Source: an uncultured Clostridia bacterium (GTDB lineage Bacteria; Bacillota; Clostridia; UBA1381). From it: a DNA stretch of 43,042 nucleotides. Shown here one piece after another: positions 35,914-43,042 of this stretch (position 1 is its first letter; the number at the start of each line of letters is the position of its first letter). A program made the translations under genes and the position numbers. The stretch is from contig CANRAG010000008.1 of assembly GCA_947628515.1 (NCBI GenBank), positions 1-43,042 of the forward strand. The letters run 5' to 3'. The notes under the pieces were generated by a model. It was not told where the DNA came from and searched no databases. It worked only from the letters and a program-made list of their open reading frames with translations.

Positions 35914-37008
35914 TCAGTTTACAAGCAGAATGAATACGACCTCATCCACACCGGTAACACATTCGGCATAATTATAGTATATATTCCGCGCGCTAAGCAT
36001 TGCTAAAAGATTGGCTATCGACTCCGTTGAACCTACATAGCCGTTTGTCGTTCCGCGTATGCCCGCGTCTCTCATGCACTCTGTAACCGCTTCCACATCA
36101 TCTTCATTGATAATAAGCTTGTTTTTCAACAATTTCTGCTTTTCATCATCCGGCAGCTCGTATGAGCCGGTTGCGATTTGATATCTTTCTGTTATAGTCT
36201 CCGCCGCGGCTGTTGATGGCTCCGCCGTCACCTTCACTGCCTCTGTCGGCTGGGTATCCGGAATGTGATAATTATCGCGCGCGATAACATATCTTGAGCC
36301 GGACCTGCCATTGACCGCCGCCGCTGTCGGCTCGGTCACTTTCGGCGTTTCCTGAATTTCCGGCGCTTTTGGCTGCTCCGATACAATTTCCGGCTTGATA
36401 ACCGGTCTATATTCAGAACCAGCAGTAACTGTACCGCTGAATACTCCCGCAGGTTTCCTGGTTTCACTTGCAGGCGAAACTGTCTTTTTGGGCTGCTGTT
36501 TTACGACGCTCCTTATAGGCTCTGTCGGAATAACTGTCTTGGCCTCTTCAGTCTCTGAAACGGGCGCGGGATCCTCGGCGGGCAACTCAGTATTATCCTC
36601 ATCCTGCGAATCGGAAACGCTGACATTCGTGCTAATAACTCCGCCGTTGTCACTGTTATTAAGCATATCGCCTATGGTCTTGCTGTTAAGTCCTACGATT
36701 ATGCCCACAGCCAGACACGCGGCCGCCGTTACATAACGGCTCGTGTTACACCTGAAGCTATTTATTACACGATCAATTCTGCTGATACTCGCCGGCATAC
36801 TGTCAATTCGGCTGTTAACCTTATCGAGCAAATCTGTCGGGGGCTCCGGAACCGGAAGAGAGGATGATGTAAGCACTATTGATTTGAAAAAATTCAACTC
36901 GCTGCGGCACACGTCGCACTCTGCGGCATGCACGTCAAGCAATGACAATTCTTCAGCACTGAGACTTTCATAATTGTCAAGCAGTTTGTTAAACTCAGAA
37001 CAATTCAT
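35914..37008 (-). CDS. Membrane anti-sigma factor with zinc-finger N-terminus
   Basis: This 364-residue protein has an N-terminal anti-sigma zinc-binding motif H27-x3-C31-x2-C34 (HAAECDVC), one membrane segment (about 93-111), a long Pro/Glu/Thr-rich extracytoplasmic linker (about 115-270) and a folded C-terminal domain of about 75 residues that I do not recognise. AAGGAGG precedes the ATG. It lies 51 bp after the ECF sigma gene, the usual arrangement for a cognate pair. It should hold the sigma factor inactive until a signal acts on the outer domain. Confidence 0.85.
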   Translation of the reverse strand: MNCSEFNKLLDNYESLSAEELSLLDVHAAECDVCRSELNFFKSIVLTSSSLPVPEPPTDLLDKVNSRIDSMPASISRIDRVINSFRCNTSRYVTAAACLAVGIIVGLNSKTIGDMLNNSDNGGVISTNVSVSDSQDEDNTELPAEDPAPVSETEEAKTVIPTEPIRSVVKQQPKKTVSPASETRKPAGVFSGTVTAGSEYRPVIKPEIVSEQPKAPEIQETPKVTEPTAAAVNGRSGSRYVIARDNYHIPDTQPTEAVKVTAEPSTAAAETITERYQIATGSYELPDDEKQKLLKNKLIINEDDVEAVTECMRDAGIRGTTNGYVGSTESIANLLAMLSARNIYYNYAECVTGVDEVVFILLVN

Positions 37009-37059
37009 ACTACTCCTCCTTCCTTTACCATATCAGTCAATATATTAGACGATTTTTCC

Positions 37060-37641
37060 TTAAAAAAGTTCCCTTTTATCTGATAAATTTTTACGTAATG
37101 CATTTCTTGCCCTGTTAAGTCTTGATTTTACAGTGCCTACGGGACATCTTAATATTGCCGAGATTTCATCATACGACAACTGCTGCAAATCCGAATACAC
37201 TATGACCTCTCTGTACTCGGCGCTCAAACTGTTAATCGCGTCCCGAACCGCGCGCTGCCGCTCATTTTGCTCCAGACTTTCCTCCGGCGTCGGCTCCGAT
37301 GACGGAATTTCCGAAGGCGCGCCGCTGTCTGACTCCTCCGCGTCGAGGCTTATCGAAATCCCCCTTCGCTGTCTTTTCCTCAATATATCATTGCATACAT
37401 TCGCGCATATCCTGTACAGCCATGTGGTAAAGGACGCTTGTCCCTTAAACGAGGCAATTGACCTGTAAACCTTGACGAACACCTCCTGTGCCGCGTCCGA
37501 CGCGTCCTCGTAATCGGAAAGCATACCGTATGCTATATTAAAAACCTGCTTCTGATACTTCAGCACCAGCTCATTAAATGCGTCGCGGCTGCCCTTTTTG
37601 CAGCCCGCGATCATTTCCTGATCCGTCAATCGCCTCACCAC
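37060..37641 (-). CDS. ECF RNA polymerase sigma factor (SigW-like)
   Basis: The 193-residue protein has region 2 (about 25-95; DAFNELVLKYQKQVFNIAYG and DAAQEVFVKVYRSI) and region 4 (about 135-185; SYDEISAILRCPVGTVKSRLNRAR). It directs RNA polymerase to alternative promoters. The listed start is GTG at 37641, but a TTG at 37629 (giving an LTDQEMIAGCKKG start) fits the family and has GTGAGG upstream, so the true start is uncertain. It is probably cotranscribed with the anti-sigma gene. No clear ECF promoter is seen upstream. Confidence 0.93.
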   Translation of the reverse strand: MVRRLTDQEMIAGCKKGSRDAFNELVLKYQKQVFNIAYGMLSDYEDASDAAQEVFVKVYRSIASFKGQASFTTWLYRICANVCNDILRKRQRRGISISLDAEESDSGAPSEIPSSEPTPEESLEQNERQRAVRDAINSLSAEYREVIVYSDLQQLSYDEISAILRCPVGTVKSRLNRARNALRKNLSDKRELF

Positions 37642-37790
37642 CTTTCCGCAGCAGGGTATTTTCTTTTGTACTTATAATATGAGCCTATATATCACATTAT
37701 ATTTTTTGCCCATATTTATTCTATTTTATCACTTTTTTATCCCGTTTTCAAGCCTTTATATGATTTATTCACAATTTTTATGAAAAACTC

Positions 37791-37819
37791 TTGACAAACA
37801 TCTTTAAAATGAGTATAAT
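37791..37819 (+). promoter_or_regulatory. Promoter of the tRNA pair
   Basis: TTGACA (37791-37796) and TATAAT (37814-37819) are perfect hexamers with a 17-bp spacer, 17 bp upstream of tRNA-Trp. Confidence 0.85.
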
Positions 37820-37836
37820 ATTATAGTAATTCGTTT

Positions 37837-37912
37837 AGGGGTGTAGCTCAGTTGGTAGAGCATCGGTCTCCAAAACCGAGTGCCCAAGGTTCGAGTCCTT
37901 GTACCCCTGCCA
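37837..37912 (+). tRNA. tRNA-Trp (CCA anticodon)
   Basis: A 76-nt cloverleaf with acceptor AGGGGTG/TACCCCT, D-arm GCTC/GAGC, anticodon stem TCGGT/ACCGA around loop CTCCAAA, T-loop TTCGAGT, discriminator G and encoded CCA. Confidence 0.96.
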
Positions 37913-37946
37913 CCGACAAACCGCTGCTTTGCGGCGGATTTGGCAC

Positions 37947-38022
37947 GGGGGTGTAGCTCAGCTGGGAGAGCGCGTGCTTCGCATGTACGAGGCCAGGGGT
38001 TCGAATCCCCTCATCTCCACCA
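37947..38022 (+). tRNA. tRNA-Ala (CGC anticodon)
   Basis: A 76-nt cloverleaf with acceptor GGGGGTG/CATCTCC, which contains the G3-U70 pair that defines alanine tRNAs. The anticodon loop TTCGCAT lies on the stem CGTGC/GTACG, and the T-loop is TTCGAAT. CCA is encoded. It follows tRNA-Trp by 34 bp on the same transcript. Confidence 0.95.
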
Positions 38023-38062
38023 AAAAGGCGGAAATCCTGATATAATCGGATTTCCGCCTTTT
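38023..38062 (+). terminator. Terminator of the tRNA transcript
   Basis: A perfect 15-bp stem (AAAAGGCGGAAATCC and its complement) with a 10-nt loop starts directly after tRNA-Ala and ends in TTTT. Confidence 0.88.
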
Positions 38063-38174
38063 CGCTGTCATATATCCCTAAAAAATCCCTTAATAGTTTG
38101 GAGGGCTGCTTTTTTATGATTTTGACTTACGCTTGTTTTGTCAATTTGAAAACGGATTACCGGCCTGCTTCGGT

Positions 38175-38459
38175 TTATTCCCAAGAATACTGCTTCGGCT
38201 CAAGCACAGACTGAAAATCCCAAAACCGCTTGCTGATTTTGCCGTTCTCATAAAATGTGATTTCGTCTATTTCGTCGCTGACTTCACAATATGCGTCCGT
38301 CATATGCATCATATACTGTATCGCCCTCTCGATCGCGTCCTTCGGATTTTCCGCCGCGACATAGCTCCCCAAGTCGATACGGTTTGTACTAAATGGGATA
38401 AAGCCGCTTATCATCTCCGGCGTCGCGCATCTGTATGTTACTGTATATCTTCGCAGCAT
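38175..38459 (-). CDS. Small hypothetical protein
   Basis: A 94-residue soluble protein starting MLRRYTVTYRCATPEM, with GGAAAGG 8 bp before the ATG. An extended -10 element (TGATATAAT on the minus strand, about 38510-38518) could serve as its promoter. The composition is mixed acidic and aromatic with no signal peptide, membrane segment or recognised motif. It stands alone between the tRNA terminator and a divergent DNA-repair gene. I assign no function. Confidence 0.65.
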   Translation of the reverse strand: MLRRYTVTYRCATPEMISGFIPFSTNRIDLGSYVAAENPKDAIERAIQYMMHMTDAYCEVSDEIDEITFYENGKISKRFWDFQSVLEPKQYSWE

Positions 38460-38678
38460 AGTGTTCACCTTTCCGGTTTGTGCTGTTTTCCGTCAGCTAT
38501 GTTACCACTATTATATCACTTGACAAAAACATTCGAATACAATTTTTCGCACTTTTTGTTTAAAAACCCGATAAAAAAAGTTTAACAGGCCATTCACAAT
38601 CTGTGCGCTCGTTCAAAACCCGTTGGGTAGTAAAAAATGATAGAATAATAATATATGTTGCAGAAAGGACTGATTATA

Positions 38679-39158
38679 ATGATAACGCATCCGTTCCCGC
38701 CGCTCTATGACGAAAACTCAAAAATACTCATTCTCGGCAGCTTTCCGTCAGTTAAATCACGCGAGCAAAATTTTTTCTACGGACATCCGCAAAACAGGTT
38801 CTGGCGCGTAACCGCCGCTGTTTTTGGCTGCGCGGTTCCCGAAACCGTTGAGGAAAAGAAAGCGTTTCTGCGCCAAAATCATATAGCGCTATGGGATGTT
38901 ATAGCGTCATGCGAGATAACCGGCAGTTCCGACAGCTCCATAAAAAACGTCGTTCCCAACGACCTTTCGCCCATTTTAGACACGGCGGATATTAAGCAGA
39001 TTTTCGTAAACGGCAGAATTGCGCAGAAGGTATATGACAAATACACAAAACGCCTGACAAACCGTCCCGCTGTTTATCTGCCGTCAACGTCTCCTGCCAA
39101 CGCCGCGTGGACGGTGGAAAAATTAACAGAGCAATGGTCGCGCATTGCTCTGTTATGA
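38679..39158 (+). CDS. DNA-deoxyinosine (hypoxanthine-DNA) glycosylase, UDG superfamily
   Basis: This 159-residue protein resembles the family 6 hypoxanthine-DNA glycosylases, which remove deaminated adenine from DNA. The N-terminal motif ILGSFPSVKSREQNFFYGHP (17-36) followed by NRFW, then NHIALWDVI and the C-terminal YLPSTSPANA motif, are typical. The ATG at 38679 has AGAAAGGA upstream; an earlier TTG-type start at 38655 is unlikely. It converges on the RNase M5-like gene, and its last sense codon TTA is that gene's TAA stop on the other strand. Confidence 0.88.
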   Translation: MITHPFPPLYDENSKILILGSFPSVKSREQNFFYGHPQNRFWRVTAAVFGCAVPETVEEKKAFLRQNHIALWDVIASCEITGSSDSSIKNVVPNDLSPILDTADIKQIFVNGRIAQKVYDKYTKRLTNRPAVYLPSTSPANAAWTVEKLTEQWSRIALL

Positions 39159-39746
39159 ATTAATCCTGTCTATTATATTTTTCAGCTCATCCAAAGTGAC
39201 GAGCCTGTTTAGCACGTCAAGCAGCATATTTGCGGAAAGCTTTGCCGGTACGCCTATCTCATGCGACAGCTTTTCCCGAAGCTCCCGCGAGCCGGAGCCG
39301 CCGGACAGACCGAGCATATACAAATCGGTTTTGGTTATTCCGCTCTTTTTGCCGTCCCGCGCCGAGTCGTCAACGGTGCAGCCGGCTTGTTTGAGCGCGT
39401 TTATGATAATATCCTCGCTCATGCCCTCAACGCCGAGCAAGCCTTCGGCCGACGCCGTCCTTTTGCGCTTCTCCTTGCCGGCAATATCCGGCACATACGC
39501 ATGCAACACCTTTCCCGACGCCGCCTGCTGCTTTACAAAATTCCTTATGCGCAGCCCGGCGGAATCCGAGTCGGTCAGAATAACTATTCCCGTCTCCTCC
39601 GCCAGACGCTTTATTGTCGCAATAAAGTCGGGATTGGTATACACCGCGAAGCCGTGCGTGGTAAGGATCACTCCGTCTATAAACCCCGACAGTTTTATTT
39701 TGTCATACGCGCCCTCTACTATAATCGCTTCTTTTATCCTGTACAT
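39153..39746 (-). CDS. Toprim-domain protein, RNase M5-like
   Basis: This 197-residue protein has a Toprim domain with E11 (IIVEGAYD) and the D59-x-D61 pair (LTDSDSAG), followed by a C-terminal helical domain of the kind found in RNase M5 relatives. RNase M5 matures 5S rRNA in Firmicutes. The length is close to B. subtilis RnmV. It starts 1 bp after the GH25 stop codon (TAATATG) and lacks a strong binding site, so translation is probably coupled to the gene before it. A paralogue with another RNA substrate cannot be excluded. Confidence 0.8.
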   Translation of the reverse strand: MYRIKEAIIVEGAYDKIKLSGFIDGVILTTHGFAVYTNPDFIATIKRLAEETGIVILTDSDSAGLRIRNFVKQQAASGKVLHAYVPDIAGKEKRKRTASAEGLLGVEGMSEDIIINALKQAGCTVDDSARDGKKSGITKTDLYMLGLSGGSGSRELREKLSHEIGVPAKLSANMLLDVLNRLVTLDELKNIIDRINS

Positions 39747-39747
39747 A

Positions 39748-41100
39748 TTACACTATTATATCCCCGTACCAGTAGTTCATATCAACCTCGCCGTCTATAC
39801 CCTTAACAGTGCCGCTGCCGCTGTACTGGAACATTATATAGCTGCCGTCATATGTGCATGTGCATGATTTATTATACTGCGCTACCCATTTATACCACGA
39901 CTTGTTATCAAACGCCGGATCCGTCAAATAGTTAGTCCACCAATATGTGCTTGAATATATACCCACATCATAGCCCGTAGCCGATACTGTATCGCAGAAG
40001 ATTTGGGCATATTTCCCCACCTCGGCCTTTCCGCCGTCCTCGTCCAATACCGCTTTGGTTGTGTCCGGATCCTCAATATCATAGAATACCGGCATGGATG
40101 GGCTGTGGCCTTTTAACAATCGCAGAGCGTGCTGCGCCTCGCTTTCCGCCTTTTCCTCGCAGTCGGCATATGAATACAGATATACGCCGTAGGGTATGCC
40201 GCGCTTTTCACATTCGGTAACGTTCCTTATCCACTTTTTATCGTCCTGGGACGTAATATCACTGCCGTAGCCGCAGCGTATTATGACAAAATCAACATTC
40301 TGCTCCACCTCGTCCCAATCGACGTCGCCCTGGTACACGCTTATGTCAATACCTCGCATTGTTATATTCTTATTTGTGGGTGATACTATGTTTACGCCGT
40401 CCTTTTGTCCCGAATTCGGCGCACTCTGGATGCTATGCGGCTCCGGGGTGATTTCCGGCTCCGCCGTCGGAGTCGGGGTCGGCTCCGGAGTCGGCACCGC
40501 CGTAGGCTCCGGCGTCGGTTCCGGTGTGGGCTCCGCCGTCGGCGCTTCCGTCACGGAAACCGCCGGCATCCTCCCCGCGAGCACCGACCGCTTAACGCCG
40601 TTGCTCGAATATATCTTTATACTGTCATCCGTTTCGTCAAAATCAATTATCATACCCGCAGTCTCGCTTATAAACCTTACAGGAACCATGGTCTTTGTCT
40701 CTCCGTCCGGCTTATTTATAAGCTTGGGCACAACGCCGTCCGGAATGAGCACGCGCTTTCCGTTTATATACGCGGTATTGTCGTTTATGTACATGCGTAT
40801 ATATGTGCCCTGATAGCTTATCTCAACGCATTGCTTCTCGCCCATGTAATTAACCTCCGCGCCGCAGGCTTCAAAAACCTCCCGCACCGGGACCACCGCA
40901 TGGTCGTTAAACAATATCGGCTCCACAGCCGCGTGTATTTCCTGCCCGTTCACATACAAATTATATATGCAATCGGAATATGTATGCATCTCGCCGTCAT
41001 AAAACAGCAGCATATTCTGTACAGCCGCGTTCGCCGTAAGCGGCAGCGCGTAAATAAGCGCCGCCATGGCCGCAACCGCCAACACTTTTAATTTTTTCAA
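39748..41100 (-). CDS. Secreted GH25 lysozyme with copper-amine-oxidase-type stalk domain
   Basis: A 450-residue exported protein starts at TTG (41100) with AAAGGTGGA upstream. Signal peptide about 1-26; a copper-amine-oxidase N-terminal-like (stalk) domain about 44-165, with paired motifs AVVPVREVFEACGA and MVPVRFISETAG; a Pro/Thr/Glu linker about 186-222; and a GH25 muramidase domain about 248-450. The GH25 active-site acids are visible as D252 (GIDISVYQG) and D341/E343 (VFYDIED). GH25 enzymes cleave peptidoglycan glycan strands. It sits in the ruvAB run, 31 bp after ruvB. Confidence 0.9.
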   Translation of the reverse strand: MKKLKVLAVAAMAALIYALPLTANAAVQNMLLFYDGEMHTYSDCIYNLYVNGQEIHAAVEPILFNDHAVVPVREVFEACGAEVNYMGEKQCVEISYQGTYIRMYINDNTAYINGKRVLIPDGVVPKLINKPDGETKTMVPVRFISETAGMIIDFDETDDSIKIYSSNGVKRSVLAGRMPAVSVTEAPTAEPTPEPTPEPTAVPTPEPTPTPTAEPEITPEPHSIQSAPNSGQKDGVNIVSPTNKNITMRGIDISVYQGDVDWDEVEQNVDFVIIRCGYGSDITSQDDKKWIRNVTECEKRGIPYGVYLYSYADCEEKAESEAQHALRLLKGHSPSMPVFYDIEDPDTTKAVLDEDGGKAEVGKYAQIFCDTVSATGYDVGIYSSTYWWTNYLTDPAFDNKSWYKWVAQYNKSCTCTYDGSYIMFQYSGSGTVKGIDGEVDMNYWYGDIIV

Positions 41101-41131
41101 AACAATTCCACCTTTACTTAATATGATTTAC

Positions 41132-42139
41132 CTATTCTCCAAACGGTATATTAAAATGCTCATACGCCGACTTTGTGGCAATCCTGCCCCGAGGCGTCCG
41201 CGCGATAAATCCGAGCTGTAGCAGATACGGCTCGTATACATCCTCTATCGTGTTCGGCTCCTCGCCGATTGTCGCTGCCAATGTATCGAGCCCCACCGGC
41301 CCGCCGCCGAAGTTCTCAATCATGGCCTGTATCATGCGGCTGTCGATGCTGTCCAGTCCCAGCTCGTCAACCTCCATGCGCTTAAGCGCCATATCCGCGA
41401 CCTCGTAGGTTATAACGCCGTTCGCCTTTACCTGCGCATAGTCGCGCACACGCTTTAAAAAGCGGTTCGCAATCCTTGGCGTGCCCCTCGACCGCGAGGC
41501 GATCTCCGCCGCGCCGTCACGGTCAATCACAACATCCAAAAGCCCCGCGCTGCGCTCAACAATTCGCGTAAGTTCTTCCGGACTGTATAGTTCGAGACGG
41601 CATATGACGCCAAATCTGTCCCGCAGCGGAGCGGTCAGAAGTCCCGCGCGTGTGGTAGCGCCGATTAGCGTAAACTTCGGCAAATCAATTCGTATGGATT
41701 TTGCCGACGGACCCTTGCCGATAATAATATCGAGCGCGTAATCCTCCATTGCGGGGTATAATATCTCCTCAACCGTTCTCGACATCCTGTGGATTTCGTC
41801 TATAAATAATATATCATGCTCCGATAAGTTAGTGAGAATAGCAGCCAAATCCCCCGCCTTTTCGATAGCGGGACCGCTTGTGATACGAATATTTACGCCC
41901 ATCTCGTTCGCGATAATTCCCGCGAGCGTTGTTTTTCCCAGTCCCGGCGGGCCGTACAGCAGAACGTGGTCAAGCGCCTCCTTTCGTTCCAGCGCCGCCT
42001 GTATATATATTTTGAGATTTTCCTTTGCCTTTGCCTGACCGACGTACTCCTCAAACTTATGCGGTCTCAGACCGTACTCGATATCCGCGTCCTCCGCCAT
42101 GAAGCCGCCGTTTACAAAGCGCTCATCTTCATCCAACAT
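41132..42139 (-). CDS. ruvB: Holliday junction branch migration ATPase RuvB
   Basis: The 335-residue AAA+ motor drives branch migration of Holliday junctions with RuvA. Walker A is GPPGLGKT (63-70), Walker B ends DEIH (114-117), sensor 1 is GATTRAG (160-166) followed by LRDRFG, and the C-terminal winged-helix ends [16 protein letters not shown]. It starts 13 bp after ruvA. Length is standard. Confidence 0.98.
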   Translation of the reverse strand: MLDEDERFVNGGFMAEDADIEYGLRPHKFEEYVGQAKAKENLKIYIQAALERKEALDHVLLYGPPGLGKTTLAGIIANEMGVNIRITSGPAIEKAGDLAAILTNLSEHDILFIDEIHRMSRTVEEILYPAMEDYALDIIIGKGPSAKSIRIDLPKFTLIGATTRAGLLTAPLRDRFGVICRLELYSPEELTRIVERSAGLLDVVIDRDGAAEIASRSRGTPRIANRFLKRVRDYAQVKANGVITYEVADMALKRMEVDELGLDSIDSRMIQAMIENFGGGPVGLDTLAATIGEEPNTIEDVYEPYLLQLGFIARTPRGRIATKSAYEHFNIPFGE

Positions 42140-42152
42140 AATCCATACCTCG

Positions 42153-42755
42153 TCACATTAACCGCGCCAGCGCCGTTTTAATTAAATCCTCCGTCGAAAG
42201 CGACGCGTCCAGCTTCATAATAACGTTTCTCGCGTCATTGGCGCTGTAGCCCAATACCACCAAAGCGCTGACCGCCTCCGCGCGCGAATCGGTAAGCGGC
42301 TCGCCCGTCGTATCCGTAAACACGCCTTCATCGTCGTCAATCCCCAAATCCGCTCCGTCAATCTTATCCTTTAATTCAAGCAGTATGCGCTGTGCCGCCT
42401 TAGGCCCCACGCCCTGCGCCTTTGTAAACGTCTTTGTGTCTCCCGTGATAATCGCGGCGCCAATCTGTCCGGGCGACGCCGCCGACAGAATTGCAAGCCC
42501 CGCCTTAGGCCCCACGCCCGATACCGAGGTGAGCATCAGAAACATTTTCCGCTCCTCCTCCGTAATAAAGCCGTACAGCTCCATTGCGTCCTCGCGCACA
42601 TTGAGACAGGTATACATAGTTATCCCGCTTCCCGCCGCGGGCGCTCTTTCCACGTCGCTTAGCGAAGTATAAATCATATACCCCACGCCGCCCGCGTCCA
42701 CCACAAGATAATTCTCGCCCTTTGCGACAAGCGTTCCCTTTATATAATAATACAT
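42153..42755 (-). CDS. ruvA: Holliday junction protein RuvA
   Basis: A 200-residue protein with an N-terminal OB-fold ([20 protein letters not shown]), two helix-hairpin-helix motifs ([14 protein letters not shown] about 78-91 and [13 protein letters not shown] about 113-125), an acidic linker (about 133-150) and the C-terminal domain III that binds RuvB. It forms the tetramer that holds the junction. GGAGTGG precedes the ATG. Confidence 0.98.
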   Translation of the reverse strand: MYYYIKGTLVAKGENYLVVDAGGVGYMIYTSLSDVERAPAAGSGITMYTCLNVREDAMELYGFITEEERKMFLMLTSVSGVGPKAGLAILSAASPGQIGAAIITGDTKTFTKAQGVGPKAAQRILLELKDKIDGADLGIDDDEGVFTDTTGEPLTDSRAEAVSALVVLGYSANDARNVIMKLDASLSTEDLIKTALARLM

Positions 42756-42784
42756 CTTACCACTCCACTAACTGTCATATTTAC

Positions 42785-42813
42785 ATAATACCATAGTTAA
42801 TAGCAAATGTCAA
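42785..42813 (-). promoter_or_regulatory. Sigma-A promoter of the ruvA-ruvB-GH25-RNase M5-like run
   Basis: On the minus strand, TTGACA (42808-42813) and TATTAT (42785-42790) are spaced by 17 bp, 29 bp upstream of ruvA. Confidence 0.75.
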
Positions 42814-42881
42814 CCCGATTGTTAAAAAGTTGTTAATTTTCTTTACAATTATTACACAATTTGTTAATATTTTCGCTGAAA

Positions 42882-42909
42882 AAAAGACGACCGCAAACGG
42901 TCGCCTTTT
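42882..42909 (-). terminator. Terminator of the symporter gene
   Basis: The stem AAAAGGCGACCG/CGGTCGTCTTTT (minus-strand reading, one A-C mismatch) with a 4-nt loop runs into a T-tract (A on plus, 42879-42885). It lies 14 bp after the symporter stop. Confidence 0.85.
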
Positions 42910-42923
42910 ACTCATAATTAATA

Positions 42924-43042
42924 TCAATCCTTCATGGCCTTAACTGCCTCGAAATCGTCCGTAACCTCCTTTGACGGAGCCGGAGTTATAAGACTTACGA
43001 CAACTATCGCGATACAAGCCGCGATAAACGCCGGAAGAAGCT
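42924..43042 (-). CDS. Sodium:solute symporter, C-terminal end only
   Basis: Only the last 38 codons are in the window. They encode one hydrophobic segment (LLPAFIAACIAIVVVSLIT) followed by PAPSKEVTDDFEAVKAMKD. The pattern VVSLxTxxPSKEVxxxF is typical of the C-terminus of SSS-family symporters such as the proline and pantothenate carriers. Substrate cannot be told. The gene begins beyond the right edge. Confidence 0.6.
   Translation of the reverse strand, partial: LLPAFIAACIAIVVVSLITPAPSKEVTDDFEAVKAMKD

Noticed and set aside
40440..40560. Short direct repeats of Pro/Thr/Glu codons
   Set aside because: They encode the flexible linker of the GH25 protein and are not a CRISPR array or a non-coding repeat. 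No CRISPR array was seen in the window.

Overview
The window looks like chromosomal DNA of a Gram-positive anaerobe of the class Clostridia, probably an uncultured gut or rumen-type Oscillospirales/Monoglobales relative. The lineage is inference. The grounds are S-layer-homology (SLH) anchored giant enzymes, a lipoprotein sugar-binding protein with LplB/YtcP-type permeases, a membrane-bound AraC sensor, consensus sigma-A promoters (TTGACA/TATAAT), AGGAGG-type ribosome binding sites, and frequent GTG/TTG starts. TGA is used as a normal stop.

Region 1-7.3 kb is the most unusual part. A very large von Willebrand A (VWA) surface protein gene is read on the minus strand from a GTG at 5790 and runs off the left edge with 1930 codons visible. 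Its upstream DNA (about 5848-6294) is built like an invertible switch. Two recombination-type sites, each with 12-bp arms around a 6-bp asymmetric spacer (TATCGC on one side, its reverse complement GCGATA on the other), face each other across about 417 bp. Each end carries an outward-facing consensus promoter, and a one-directional terminator lies between them. A complete tyrosine recombinase gene abuts the right site. This is best read as a phase-variation system that rewires transcription of the adhesin-like gene.

Region 7.3-11.7 kb holds housekeeping genes on the minus strand: argH and glmM from one consensus promoter, then a cation-diffusion-facilitator (CDF) exporter whose leader resembles a NiCo (czcD-type) riboswitch. 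Between the exporter and the next operon is a short aromatic-rich reading frame interrupted by an in-frame TGA.

Region 11.7-34.3 kb is a roughly 20-kb polysaccharide utilisation operon on the minus strand. In order of transcription: GH105-type unsaturated glycuronyl hydrolase, two CUT1 permeases, solute-binding lipoprotein, a 2595-residue SLH-anchored heparinase II/III-like lyase, a 901-residue SLH protein, a 592-residue cytoplasmic protein of unknown family, and a 978-residue secreted beta-propeller/Ig-like/carbohydrate-binding protein. A membrane-spanning AraC-type regulator lies directly upstream. A coherent model is that the surface lyase cuts a uronic-acid polysaccharide, the ABC transporter (ATPase encoded elsewhere) imports unsaturated oligosaccharides, and the GH105 and possibly the unknown 592-residue protein finish them inside the cell.

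Region 34.4-43 kb contains metA (predicted acetyl-CoA type) and a small DMT transporter on the plus strand; an ECF sigma/anti-sigma pair; tRNA-Trp and tRNA-Ala with their own promoter and terminator; a small hypothetical gene; a hypoxanthine-DNA glycosylase; a ruvA-ruvB-GH25 lysozyme-RNase M5-like run; and the last 38 codons of a sodium:solute symporter at the right edge.
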